Program-made: the position numbers and the translations under genes
Part shown: positions 21,171 to 31,781 of the stretch, in pieces
How positions within the stretch are numbered: position 1 is the stretch's first letter
Layout of the letters: every line of letters begins with the position of its first letter
Source of the DNA: Chondrus crispus
Lineage: Eukaryota; Rhodophyta; Florideophyceae; Gigartinales; Gigartinaceae
Reading direction: 5' to 3'
Assembly: GCF_000350225.1 (NCBI RefSeq)
Contig: NW_005179258.1
Span: 258,146-322,145, forward strand
DNA length: 64,000 bases
The notes under the pieces: model-generated
Seen by the model: the letters and a program-made list of their open reading frames with translations, nothing else
What the model was told of the DNA's origin: nothing
The model's database searches: none

Positions 21171-22739
21171 GCTGGGGCCGCGACAACGAGGTAGTAATGC
21201 CTCCTCTCGAGGTGTTGGGCTCAGGGTTACCCCATCACCCCAGTTACTGTCCCCCGAGCCTCTATGGACCGAGTCTCCCTTGAGCCGCCCAGCGGCCCGA
21301 GCCGTTGAACGGCCCTTCCCGTCGTCCTCGAGGGAGCCCGCTCGTCCGTTCGTCCGGATCTCCAATCCACGTAAAGGCCTTAGAGCATTCTTTCCTTCGC
21401 CTCTCGTCGTTGTCGAAGTTGCTCGCACCCTGTCCACACCGACGTTCTTTTCGTCGGTCCCTGCGCGGGCGTACGTCGTCGCCGCCACGCGCAGTCGGAA
21501 GCCTTGCTCCGTACCTAATCGAAAGCACTCAGCCGGATGCGTGCGTCCCGCCGTGCGGCTTCCGCTTCAGCTTCCTCTGGCCCGTGCCAAGAGGGCGAGG
21601 GTGCAAAGGGGCCCCGGGGGTCGCTCCTCGGGCTGTCCTCGAGCAAATTGTCGCCGCCCGTAGCGGCTGGGGCTAACTCAGCGGCGGGCCACCGGGGTAC
21701 TGTAGACGTCCCGGAGGCCTACCTGCACGAGTACGCGCGACAACGTCGGTTGTGTTCTTCGCTTGGGTCGGCCGCAAGGGGCTCGCGGGGTGGGAGGGAA
21801 ACCGTGTTTCCTCTTGACGCTCCGTGGCTCTTGGTAGGCGCAGTTTCCTCAGCCCCCACACGCGGCGAATCGTGCATTCCGGCATGCTTCCCCGTGCTCA
21901 GACATGGAGGGGGTTGATGTCGAGGTCCGAACCACTCTAGTTGGGGTCGAGGAGGAACGCGTTGTTACCTTCGTCGTCGTTACCTTCGCGCCTTCCCCGC
22001 CTCGTATATATCCCGGGGAGGGTTCGGGTCCCTCCCTCGCGCTTTGCGGGGAATCTGGTGTCGTCGCGAGGTGCGGCGGTGTGCCATCTTTCGTCCAGGT
22101 CGTTCCCGTCGGGTACGTCGTCCGAAGGGAGCCGACGCCGTTCGACTCGGCAGGGGCGTCGGCTGAGTCTTCTTCCGGCGCCCCGTCCCGTACGGAGGGG
22201 TCTTGGCGCGCCGTCGCGTGTTGCAATCTTCTCGGGGGAGGTCGCCTGCTTTGGTCCTCCATCTTGGTCCGCTCCCCCGCGCGGTTGTCGGTACTGGCGG
22301 AGGTCCTTCTCACGCTCACCCGGGCCGGGAGGCGGTTGCCGCCCGCCTCTTTTCGTGGCCTTGCCGCCGACCGGGCGTTATTCCCCGCAGCGTCCGTCTC
22401 GCTGGGGGTTCGCCGTCCCCTTCTCGTTCCGGGGGCCTCGTGGTAAGGCCGTCAGTCTATTTTTGATCGGCTGATGGGGTCGAAGGCGGTGACTACGGCC
22501 GTACCACCATGGTCGGTGTCCGGTTGCGTGTCCCAGTCGGCTGGTACCCTCTGTACCCTCGATACGCGGTGCCGTACAGGAGTCCTCTGCGCGTTGTGCG
22601 TGGAGCGTGCGTCGGAACGTCACGCACGTGCACTGTACCCCGGTGTAATTTCCTCATATTGCCATTTTTTCTTTCTTTTCAGGGTAAGCGGGCGGCGGTT
22701 TGTTGGAGCTCCGGCCTTACGTGTATAAGCCGGCGGTGG
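21171..22739. other. Possible continuation of the antisense region
   Basis: GC-rich sequence with overlapping Ser/Pro/Arg/Gly-rich frames on both strands, none clearly coding. On the plus strand a plausible C-terminal piece is EAYLHEYARQRRLCSSLG near 21720. The five bases at its right end (ggtgg, 22735-22739) are the left target duplication of the solo LTR. Confidence 0.3.
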
Positions 22740-23786
22740 TGTAGTGCAATACGCACCTGAAAAGGGGGGTGAAAAGAAAGGAAAATATTCGGATATGAAA
22801 AGTAGTCCGGGTTGGAGGACACACGTGTGAATAACTGCACAGTTTTAATTTTTAATTATTTTATTTTATTTAGTTAATTAGTTGGCATTAATTTTGCTGA
22901 CACTAGATTAGATCGAGGATCTAGCGCCGCGAGCTACTGTAGTGGCTCCGGCGGGGCGATATATACCTTAGCCCTCTGACCACCAAGTCAGTAAAGGTAA
23001 CCCGAGTTGCCAGAGTTGAATGTCGCCTTGGTCGAAGTCCGTCTCTACCAAGACGCTCCCTTTTCCTAAGCCTACGGCATCCTTTGCGCTCGGGGGTTCC
23101 CTTTTCTTTTTCCTTTATTTCCCTATTCTTTTCCATCTCTACCTCTATTTTTCCCTTAATTGTGTTGGTTCCACTGGAGTTCGTTGCGACCGATCCGGTG
23201 TAGGTGTTTTAGCCATCGGGCAACACGTCGTGTAGCGCTGCTACTGTTTCAAGTTCCGTCGGAAGGCTGTTGTAACGACGCCTCCCTCGAAGGTCTTACT
23301 GTATAAGACAGAGTTGGTACCGCTTACCGCGATCGCGATCGCGCTGGTGAGGGTGCTTTTAGCCATCGGGCAACACGTCGGTAGTAGCGTTGCTACACGG
23401 TTACGATCCCGTCGGGTAGTGCTGAACAAGCCCCCGTCGCAGACCTTGAATTATACCCAAGGTGCTGAAGACGTTCGTCGAGCATTGGCCTTACAACCCA
23501 GCGAAACGCGGTTACATCCTCGTAGACAAGCCCAACACGCACCCGTCGAGCACTCAAGTCTTCACAAGTCTCTACCACCATTATCCTTCCGGGCCGGGCA
23601 TCTTTCCTTAACCCCCCCTCCCGTCGGAGTTGAGCTACCGTGGGCCGCAAGCCCACACATGGGAAAAGGGAGTCTGGAACGCTCCGTGGCGCGTGCCATC
23701 GGCAGTGGTTGTTGCTGTTGTTGTTTTTCTTCTTTTTGTTTGACCGTCGGACTGCGTTCGCGGCCTGCCAGGCACATTGCACTACA
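22740..23786 (+). repeat. Solo LTR of the Gypsy C family (1,047 bp)
   Basis: The termini are TGTAGTGCAAT...ATTGCACTACA. It is flanked on both sides by the direct repeat ggtgg (22735-22739 and 23787-23791), the 5-bp target duplication of an LTR element. No internal region is attached, so it formed by recombination between the two LTRs of one insertion. Orientation is opposite to the LTR at 18720-19683. Confidence 0.9.
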
Positions 23787-23791
23787 GGTGG

Positions 23792-24598
23792 CCTTTCCTG
23801 TCTCTCTCCCCTCGCCGGATGCGGTGCGTACTTGTCCCTTCTACCTCGTTCGGGACAACGTCCTCGCGCCGTCGCGAGGAGTTCGGGGAGGCAACGTTGC
23901 TTCTCCCCGGCGCCTACGACCGCCCGCGGTGGGGCCACCGGCCTTACTGGGGAGCGTCGGTGTGGACAAATCTAGCCCGTGTTTATGACACGAATAACGG
24001 CGTACCGGACTGCTGTCCGTAGTTCGGTGGAGCTGAGGCTGTTCGGGAGTGGAGGGTGCGTGGCTCCCGTGCTCCGAAGTGGGAGCCTCCTTGCCGGGGC
24101 CAGGTACACGAATACCGAGCCTATGGGTCGTGTGGTTCCAGGAGGTAATCGTCTTGCCCGAGGGCTTAATATGCCCTGGATGGCTGTTCCTCGGTGACCG
24201 TCCCTTCCGAGCAGCTCGTGCTGCTCGGCGCTTGTGTATCGCGTACATAGACTTTGTCAATACGGCTTGACGTCCGTTGCGCAGTACGAGCCGGGCAAGG
24301 CGTTCGCGGATCTTATTTAGAGCATGTTGGCGTCCGTTAAGGGTCCGTGTCCCCTTTCCCGTCACACACTCCCGTTCAGGGCTGGTATACATAGGACGGT
24401 ACGTACTGTTCTCTGCTCTGCTTTTTGTCGATGGTGGCTGGTCGTGTGTAATGGGCTTCGAAGTCCATACGTCTTGGCGTCCCAAGACCGGTTTTATAGC
24501 TGCCCGCTATAGACACCTGTCCTTCGGCACGTCCTCCTCTTTCTCTATTATGCCCACATGGTGAATTTAATCCGTCCGAGCGGTTGAGGGCTCCCTCC
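23792..24598 (-). other. 3' flank of Gypsy B
   Basis: Before the solo LTR inserted, this was continuous with 19684-22739. It adjoins the integrase stop of element B. A purine-rich tract (minus strand AAGGAGGGAGCCC, plus 24586-24598) directly follows the stop codon, as a polypurine tract would. Frames on both strands are open but not recognisable. Confidence 0.4.
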
Positions 24599-26053
24599 TT
24601 AAGAGTGAACGTCCGCGTTCACTTCTGAGGTGATGTCTCTCCCTGTACGAGCCCGGAGTCTTTGTGCGAAACGACACACCAACTCCTCGGGAACATGGGT
24701 ACGCGCCGACCATGTCGGAGTATCGTAGTCTGCCCATTTAATGAGGAACTCCGTAGTTCCATCCTCCATCACGCGATGCTTGAGTAGCCGTTCGACGGCA
24801 TACTGTGTGCCTTCATTGATCTTGTGGGCAAGGTCCTCGGGGGTAGTCGTGCTAGCCCTTGGCGCTTTCGCTGGCGGGGGTTCGTAGACGCAGCGGTCTG
24901 CAGACACGCGCTCTGTAACTCCATCACGATCGATCGTGATGGTGCGTTGGTCGTTCGCGAGAATTCGGTACGTTCCGACAGCTGGGGAGGCGAGCTTGTT
25001 TGATGTCTTCCCCCCATCGGTGGGGTTCAGATACACGTATTCACCTTCTTTGAGGCGCGAGATGATGCGCCGAATACGCTTGTCGAAGTCGCATTTATAG
25101 CGAGCTTGCGTTCGTCGAAGGCTTCCGTAGGCCCTCTGGATCGTGTCGTCCAAGGTATTGAGAAAGGCTGCTCGCTGAGTCCCCCTATCCGAAGGGGGCG
25201 CGTCCCCGTCGGCTCTTCGGAGAGAGAACTCCGGCGGGGGTCTGCTGAGCACGAGCTCAAACGGAGTCGTGCGTGTGGTGCGATGTGTGTGGGAGTTGTA
25301 CGCATACGTGAGCGGGCCCACGTACACATCCCAGTCGTCCTGTTGTTCACCCACGTAGTTCCTCAGCATCGAGGCGATTGTTCGGTTATATCGCTCGACT
25401 TTCCCGTTCGTCTGGGGATGGTACGCCGAAGTGTACAAATTCGTTATCCCCAGAACACGGCACGTGCTGTGGAAGAACTTGGCATTAAACTGAGGGCCGT
25501 TGTCCGAAAGCAACGTGCGAGGGACGCCATACTTGAACACCCACGAGTCGCAGAACCCAACTGCGATCGTGGCTGTTATCGTGCGGAGCGCAACGACTTG
25601 CGTCAGCTTACTGAAGCGATCCGTAATTACGAGCAGGAATCGTTTTCCTGTCTTCGTCTTGGGGAGCGGCCCCAAGATGTCGATCGCGAGGCTCTCGAGC
25701 GGCCTCGTAGCTGGGATCAATTTCAATCGATTGAAATGTTTTCTCAGCTTGACCTGGTTCATCGCGCAGGTTCGACACCCTCGCACCGTGGCTGCAACGT
25801 CTGCAGCCAGGTGGGGCCAGTAGTACTCGCGTCGAAGTGCGTAGTACATACGATTCTGGCCCGGGTGTCCCGCGATGGCCGGGTTGTGGCACAGGCGAAG
25901 GAGCCTGGCGCGGAGCGTCCGAGGTACCACCACCTGAACGATATCGGGGTCGAAGGGGTGTCTTCGTTTGAGAACCCCTTGGTGGCCTTCGAAGAACGCG
26001 GAGTCTCGAGACTCGGACTGTCGTGCCAAAACGGTTTGGCAGAAGTCATCCAC
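24599..26053 (-). pseudogene. Gypsy B integrase with chromodomain
   Basis: HHCC (HNPAIAGH, CRTCAMNQ), DDE residues (AIDILGP, LLSDNGPQF, GKVERYNRT) and a C-terminal chromodomain (YAVERLLKHRV, FLIKWADYDTPTW) are all readable in one 484-codon frame. One codon of the A copy is missing after RTITA. The integrase of this copy is not itself broken, but the reading frame upstream is, so it could be made only as part of a damaged polyprotein. Confidence 0.9.
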
Positions 26054-27173
26054 GCGTTGCTCCTCAGCTATCTCCTCTATCGTAAGAGGGGCCGGCAGGT
26101 CGTCCTGCGGTGGGGCGACCGCGGAGTCGGGCGCGCTGGCCTCGGGGTCCTCGGCGCGCTGAATGTCGGCGGCGTCGAACTCTTCGTTCTCCTCCCAAAA
26201 CAGTTTGGGTCCTTGGAGAGCAGGGGCTTCCTGGTCGCCTCGGGGTTGGTCGCGCGTCCGGACGCGCGACCTTGTTCGGGCTTCGGCTTGGTTCCGTGTC
26301 GTTACGAAGACATGGACGGCCTAATGATCACAGCTCGCGGTACAAGCGTGGTCCGCGAGCTCGTTCGATACGACTCGAACGGTTGTACCCGCGTCGAAGG
26401 TGGGGATGTCGTCATCCACGTCGAAGGTGGGGCGAGGGTTATCGGCGACACGAGGGGTGACAGGGCATCGGGCACCTGATGCACGCGCCCGGGGCGGTAC
26501 TGAATGGTGAAATCGTATTCAGCCAGACGTAGCCGCCACCGGGTGAGTCTTCCGGAACTCTCGGTGAGGGACATGAGCCACCTCAGGGCGCCGTGATCCG
26601 TTCGGACGGTGAACTTCGTTCCCTATACGTATGGCCGTAGTGTGCGGACGGTCCACACTACGGCGAAGCACTCATGCTCCGTAGCGCTGTAGTTGCGCCC
26701 ACTATCGGACAGTGAGTACGACCAATACCCCACGGGTCGCCAGTCGTTCGGCTCTTCGTGCTCCTGTAGTAACGCGCAGCCGAGCTTATAGGCACTCGCG
26801 TCGGTGTCTATAATGTATGGTCGAACATGCCGAGGCAACGCGAGGATCGGCGGAGCGATCATGGCCTTCTTAAGGTTCTCGAACGCCTGAAGTTGCCCCT
26901 CGGTGGGGTTGTAGAAGTCAGGATCCGAATCCTTGCGCGTCATGTCGGTCAGAGGACGCGCTATCTTCGCGAATTAACGAATCGGCGGTATACTTTACAC
27001 GCCCCGAGGAACGAGCGCACCTGCGTCAGCGTCCTCGGGAACGTGAACGTCTTGAAGGAGCCGGCTGCCGTATCAGCCATGCTCAACTTACGTGCGGGAT
27101 ATAACGTGCCCCAGGTAGTGCACCTTCGGTCGGAAGAAGCTGCACTTCTTGAGCTTGAGAGAGATGCCGGCAC
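26054..27173 (-). pseudogene. Gypsy B RT thumb and RNase H
   Basis: Several frames read MADTAAGSFKTFTFPRTLTQ, IDTDASAYKLGC, ERNYSATE-like text with GRNYSATEHECFAVVW, VRTDHGALRWL and YRPGRVHQVPDAL. TAG stands at about 26623-26625 where element A has Glu (PYVEGTK). A further frame change lies near 26945-26965, and stops precede MADTAAG. It is a remnant. Confidence 0.85.
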
Positions 27174-27182
27174 TCTGCAACA

Positions 27183-27662
27183 AGAAGGGCGATAGATTTC
27201 AGTTTCGCCTCACAGGTGATGACTGGCCCTGCCTCATCCTCCTCATCCGATTCACATCGACCCCCAACCCCACGGCCCTGCTCAGTGACAGCCATAACTA
27301 CACAATCAACCATATCTCCATGCTCGAATCCTTGCCAAATGTCCGCGTCATCAGAGTTCAATAAATTGCGTACTGACATCCTATCTCGCGTGTGCGCTAA
27401 ATCGCTGATAACCGCTTCGAGCTCCGTGCATTCTTCAGAAATCTCATTGTCGGCATCTGCAGCTTGCAGCTTGCTTACGTTAGTACCAATCAGTCCAGTC
27501 GCTCGCCACCAATTTGCAATGATTGGGCCAGGTAGTTCTTTCCAGATTCTGTCGATATATCGCATTGCCGTACGTTGTGATATATTGTAAATATCCCCGG
27601 CTTCTTCCTCGAGAGAATCCAAAGCTCGGTTGTACTGCGCAGATCGATATCTTCTTCGTGTT
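27183..27662 (-). pseudogene. Inverted copy of pogo-like transposase C-terminus
   Basis: The minus-strand frame reads LDSLEEEAGDIYNISQ through GFEHGDMVDCVVMAVTEQG and corresponds to about 28476-28950 read in the other direction, with very few differences. It keeps residues (NSDDADIWQ) that the plus-strand copy has lost. It is fused at 27183 to Gypsy B pol. The two copies form a 475-bp inverted repeat with an 0.8-kb spacer. Confidence 0.9.
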
Positions 27663-27711
27663 GTCTCGTCTCAGTCGCAGTGGGAACTTACAGCCAGGAA
27701 ACAATGCTCAG

Positions 27712-29088
27712 ATGATGCGGCAGCATTCGCCTGCTCAACCCGAGCTCGAAAAACAACTCGCTGCATGGGTCAACGATCTCAACATGCAAGGTCACTGTGT
27801 GTCTGGAGATATGGTACGCGAAAAGGGAAAGCGGTTGCTGCAGGATATTTCCACGGATCTGGGCGAAAATGGTCCACGCTTGAAGTTCACTGCAGGCTGG
27901 TTGTGGAACTTCCAGCGTCGATGGAATTTGAAGGCTCGGAAACTTCATGGAGAAGCTGGTGATGCAGATGACGAGGCAGTTGCACAAGCACTTTCAGATA
28001 TCCGTAACGCGTGTCATGAGTACAGGCCAGAGGATGTTTGGAATGCAGACGAGACCGGCTGCAATTATTCGATGGCGCCCGATCGCAGTATATCAACGTT
28101 GTAAAGGTCAGGGCACAAGAGGCTAAGGAAGCGGGTAACATTATTGGTGTGCTGCAACAGTACGGGATCCGAGAATTTTCCTCTTTTCATTATTGGTTCT
28201 GCCCGTCAGCCGCGATGCTTTCAAAAGAGAACTGGAGAGCAACTTGGATTCGACTACGGTCATAACAAGAAGGCATGGATGACCATGGCTCTGTTTTTTG
28301 AGTGGCTCAAACGCTTTGACACGTACATACCTAAGACCTCTGGCCGTACCGCTTTCCTCCTTCTCAATAATTTTTCTGGTCATGGGAACAAAGCAAAATT
28401 ACCCGATCTTGCATCGGTTCGAGTAGAGTTCTTGCCGCTAAATACAACTTCAGAACTGCAACCACTGGATGCGGGCATTATTTGCTCTCTAAAAAGGAGA
28501 TATCGATATGCGCAGTACAACCGAGCTTTGGATTCTCTCGAGGAAGAAGCCGGGGATATTTACAATATATCACAACTTACGGCAATGCGATATATCGACA
28601 GAATCTGGAAAGAACTACCTGGCCCAATCATTGCAAATTGTTGGCGAGCGACTGGACTGATTGGTACTAACGTAAGCAAGCTGCAAGCGGCAGATGCCGA
28701 CAATGAGATTTCTGAAGAATGCACGGAGCTCGAAGCGGTTATCAGCGATTTAGCGCACACGCGAGATAGGATGTCAGTACGCAATTTATTGAACTTTTGG
28801 CAAGGATTCGAGCATGGAGATATGGTTGATTGTGTAGTTATGGCTGTCACTGAGCAGGGCCGTGGGCTTGGGGGTCGATGTGAATCGGATGAGGAGGATG
28901 AGGCAGGGCCAGTCATCACCTGTGAGGCGAAACGGAAATCTATCGCCCTTCTACTGCGCCGGAATGAGTCCAGGACCGAGATCGATTTGGAACTACACCG
29001 ACTTCTGCGTTCATTGCGCCGGGAGATTCAGCGTGAGCGTGCTGCAGGCTTACGTCAAGCTCGCATCGACAGCTATTTCCGAAAATAA
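27712..29088 (+). pseudogene. Pogo/Tigger-like DDE transposase, broken
   Basis: One frame runs from Met 27712 to the stop at 29088, interrupted only by TAA at 28102-28104. The N-terminus has the CENP-B-type DNA-binding helix block (LEKQLAAWVNDL, KFTAGWLWNFQRRW). The DDE_1 catalytic core shows VWNADETGCN (Asp at 28048), LLLNNFSGH, where the second catalytic Asp is Asn (AAT at 28366), and NTTSELQPLDAG (third Asp at 28468). RVTLLVCCNSTG-type text follows the stop, as in the family. The protein would be inactive because of both the stop and the Asp to Asn change. Terminal repeats were not identified. Confidence 0.9.
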
Positions 29089-29846
29089 TTTTTTGCTCTG
29101 TAAAAGGAATTCCTTAGGACAAGGAATCAAATCTTGTCCACCAGCCGATTCGTTCTATCAAGGGATGACTTTATACAGTATGCGCAATACGAGTTTTGGA
29201 AATTACAGCCTAGTTGAGAAGCATCCCAACTGACTTCATCTGTCACAAAAACGCACAGTGCGAGTTAAAATCTAAACGCGCAATACGGGTAGCATCTCAC
29301 CACTGTAAACGGGCTTGCCCGTGAAGCCTCCTCCTCATTATACTCGCGACATAGCATCGAGACATGTATTACGCCGGCAACAGCACTTAACTTCCAAAAT
29401 ATGCGTGCTGTTGAAAGGGCGAGGATGACAAATGCGCGCTGTAGTCACATTGTCATTGAATAGACAAGCTATCCATCTGATGCTGTATTTTGTTTGTGCT
29501 GCTTTGGTGAAGCACCGTCACAAATTTTGGCACCAAGGCAAAATAATTCACATAAGATTGCACGAGTATGTAGCTTTCTGTGTCAATACGTGGATGACCG
29601 GTCTCCTTTCACACTTCGAACAGCTTCTGGATGTGTAAATTCTTTCATTGTTGAGCATACGTGGATCTTCTATGGACGCATTTGTTTTACATAAATAATA
29701 ACCTTTGTCCGGAATAAAGCGAAAACGACTCTGCCATAAAGTTTTCATTTTCCTCTGCACTACCAGAACCGAAAAAGGTCTACATATTGAAACCAAACGG
29801 TGCCTGTATGCCTTTGCCCCCGCAGAACATCTCAATTTTTTCCCCA
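29089..29846. other. No supported gene downstream of the transposase
   Basis: AT-rich sequence with only short frames. It may include the right end of the pogo-like element, but I could not place a terminal inverted repeat. Confidence 0.35.
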
Positions 29847-30441
29847 TGTTTGCTGGGTTAGCTTTGAGTTCGTACCTTGCTTTTCTTGTCACGTTCGTTT
29901 CTGGTGTTCCTCTAAGCACGAAAAGTAACTACGGCGTGGTAAGGCACAATGGATCACTGGACCGACTTGTGTTTCAATGTGCATCGTCATTGCAGAGTTC
30001 AGATCTGACGAAGAGTGAAAGTGGGGTCGTTTTCACGGGCTGTTCAATCCCCATTCGAACAAGAACAGGGAAAGCGCACCTACACCCAAACCCGTAGACT
30101 CAGCGCCCGGCGACCCTCCTGCAAGCACGGACGATGGTGCGGCTGCACTTACGTCATGTTCTGATAAAAGGGAGGTATTTTTGCTCGATGATTTAGAGCA
30201 CATCAGTATGTTCAGAGAAGCGACTGCAGCTGAAAAGGGCTCTCAAGATATCGCACATCGAGCTACACCTGGAAGTATGCGATTCAGGTCGCAATCAAGT
30301 ATGACTCGAAATTTCGTATTAGACGAATGGATAGTACACAAGAAGCCATCCGACTGCAGACAACCTTTCGATTTTTGCAGATGCGTTCGTGTTATTTGTC
30401 CTCCCAATCACTACTGTTGTATATGTGAACTGAAATGCTAG
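29847..30441 (+). pseudogene. Hypothetical secreted or membrane protein, frameshifted
   Basis: Met 29847 opens a signal-like stretch (MFAGLALSSYLAFLVTFVSG). The frame ends at 30097. A second frame from about 30020 carries a Pro/Asp-rich stretch (SAPGDPPASTDDGAAALTS) and LLDDLEHISMFREATAAEKG, and ends in Cys-rich CPPNHYCCICELKC. The two look like halves of one protein joined by a 1-nt shift. I do not recognise it. It converges with the minus-strand gene remnant at 30438. Confidence 0.3.
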
Positions 30442-31357
30442 GACTTTTCAAAATTCTTTTGATGGCCCGCTGCTTTAGCGACGTAGACCGAAGGAGTAAT
30501 CTTTCTAAACGCCAAAGAATTCTTTCTGCGGGCCGACATGTACCGCGGAGAGCATCTACATAGTCGGGAGACCTGGACAGGAAGCATGGCCTTCCAGTTT
30601 TCTCCTAATATAAACGGCATTGAAGGATATTTTAGGTCTGCCGAGAGCTTCATTCTATCACACAAACCTTCAAATGTAATAAAAGCACCGATGGCACATG
30701 ATTACTATTGTTGTCGATGCGCCGCGTGGACTGCAGTTGGGTCGTTAGCCCTTGAGGCCTGCAATACACGTATACTGTACGAGGAACGGTAACCTGCTGT
30801 GATGACCATGAAGTCAGGTCCACGAGAGAGATAAGTGCGGCATATGAAAAACAATCTACAAACGTGGGCGGGTTTCAGGATTGAACAGCGGTGTGTGCGA
30901 TATTGCGGTCGCGGCGGGTTGATAGCATTTGTGCGTAACTGTGGATCGTGGGGGAGGTGCGCGGTGACGATGGAGGAGATGCACTGTGAAATGGATTGGT
31001 GCAAGGTGACGGTGGGGTTGGGCTGCAGGTGCAGAATCCACTTGAACTGCTCGCCGGCGTCGACCTCTACGCGCTTGATCATGCTGTAGCAGCCTACGGC
31101 GGCGTAGAACCGCATAAATTTATGCGAGTAGTGCGCACGGGTCGCGCTGGGCTTCCTGTGGCACGCAGACTGCGCGGGGAGGTGGACGTCGGCCGCGGAG
31201 TAGGTGGAGACTGCGGCGGCGCGGGCGGCGTCGAAGACGTGTTGCAGCTCGCCGATCTCGTGCTCCTTCCGGTAGTTGCGGTCCGTGCCCTCGCGGAAGT
31301 AGTCGCCGTAGAGGTCGAGGTGGTAGAAGACGGCGGCGTACGGGCCCAGGGCGCGGA
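30438..31357 (-). pseudogene. 3' part of a type II membrane protein split by Copia D
   Basis: Reading leftward from the Copia junction gives ALGPYAAVFYHLDLYGDYF, RKEHEIGELQHVFDAA, then KFMRFYAAVGCYSMIKRVE and FKWILHLQPN. The C-Y-x-M-I...F-K-W pattern resembles eukaryotic glycosyltransferase-like proteins with 'cy.mi..yE...g.kfdWv.r.RpD'. Frame quality falls off below 31020, with double stops near 30703, so the C-terminus is decayed. The 5' part is at 36426-36969. Function is inferred weakly. Confidence 0.5.
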
Positions 31358-31657
31358 TGTCAGAATAGAGCAGATGGCTCTAGTTGGATATTTAGCTCGT
31401 GGTATTTTGTGAGCCTGGATAGATCGATAAGGATCGTAATTGTATTTGCGATATATCACAAAGACTTCCTAGCTGGAAGCCATAACGGGACTATACAGTA
31501 CGGCTAGCACGGATGTCCGTCATGTTCCTCTCATAGATAGTCCCTCAGCTACGCTTGACAGTGTTAGGATTGAAAAGAGGAACATTGAATAAAGGGGTCG
31601 ACTTCTTCGCAAAACGCGAGAAGGCGCCCCATCGAAAGATCAAGGTAAAATCTAAAA
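31358..31657 (+). repeat. 5' LTR of Copia D (300 bp)
   Basis: Begins TGTCAGAATAG and ends TCTAAAA, so the 3' end is not the usual CA. It is identical by eye to 36121-36420. The exact end is uncertain by one base because LTR and flank share a G. Confidence 0.95.
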
Positions 31658-31668
31658 GGTTATGGGTC
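31658..31668 (+). other. Primer-binding site of Copia D, half-tRNA type
   Basis: GGTTATGGGTC starts right after the LTR. GGTTATG is the complement of the anticodon loop of initiator tRNA-Met (CAU anticodon), as in Drosophila copia, which is primed by a tRNA half-molecule, and unlike the 3'-CCA type site of Gypsy A and C. Confidence 0.55.
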
Positions 31669-31781
31669 ACAGACGTTAGAACTGTGTATTTCTGGGTCGA
31701 TCAACAAAGACAGAGAAAACCTCTTACGCCACTTTCGACGGGATACGAGCTTGTAACCGGATCTCAGATTTCGCTTTCAAT

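Larger units (their letters stand above)
24599..27182 (-). mobile_element. Ty3/Gypsy chromovirus-like element B, 3' half
   Basis: Only the RT thumb, RNase H, integrase and chromodomain remain. The sequence is nearly the same as element A over these parts. It ends abruptly at about 27182, where pogo-like sequence begins; RT palm, protease, gag and 5' LTR are missing. The break is more consistent with a rearrangement than a clean insertion, since the lost half is not found on the other side. Confidence 0.85.

Noticed and set aside
18720-23786. DNA transposon with 1-kb terminal inverted repeats
   Set aside because: The target duplication surrounds only the right copy, and the left copy runs into a primer site and gag, so both are LTRs.
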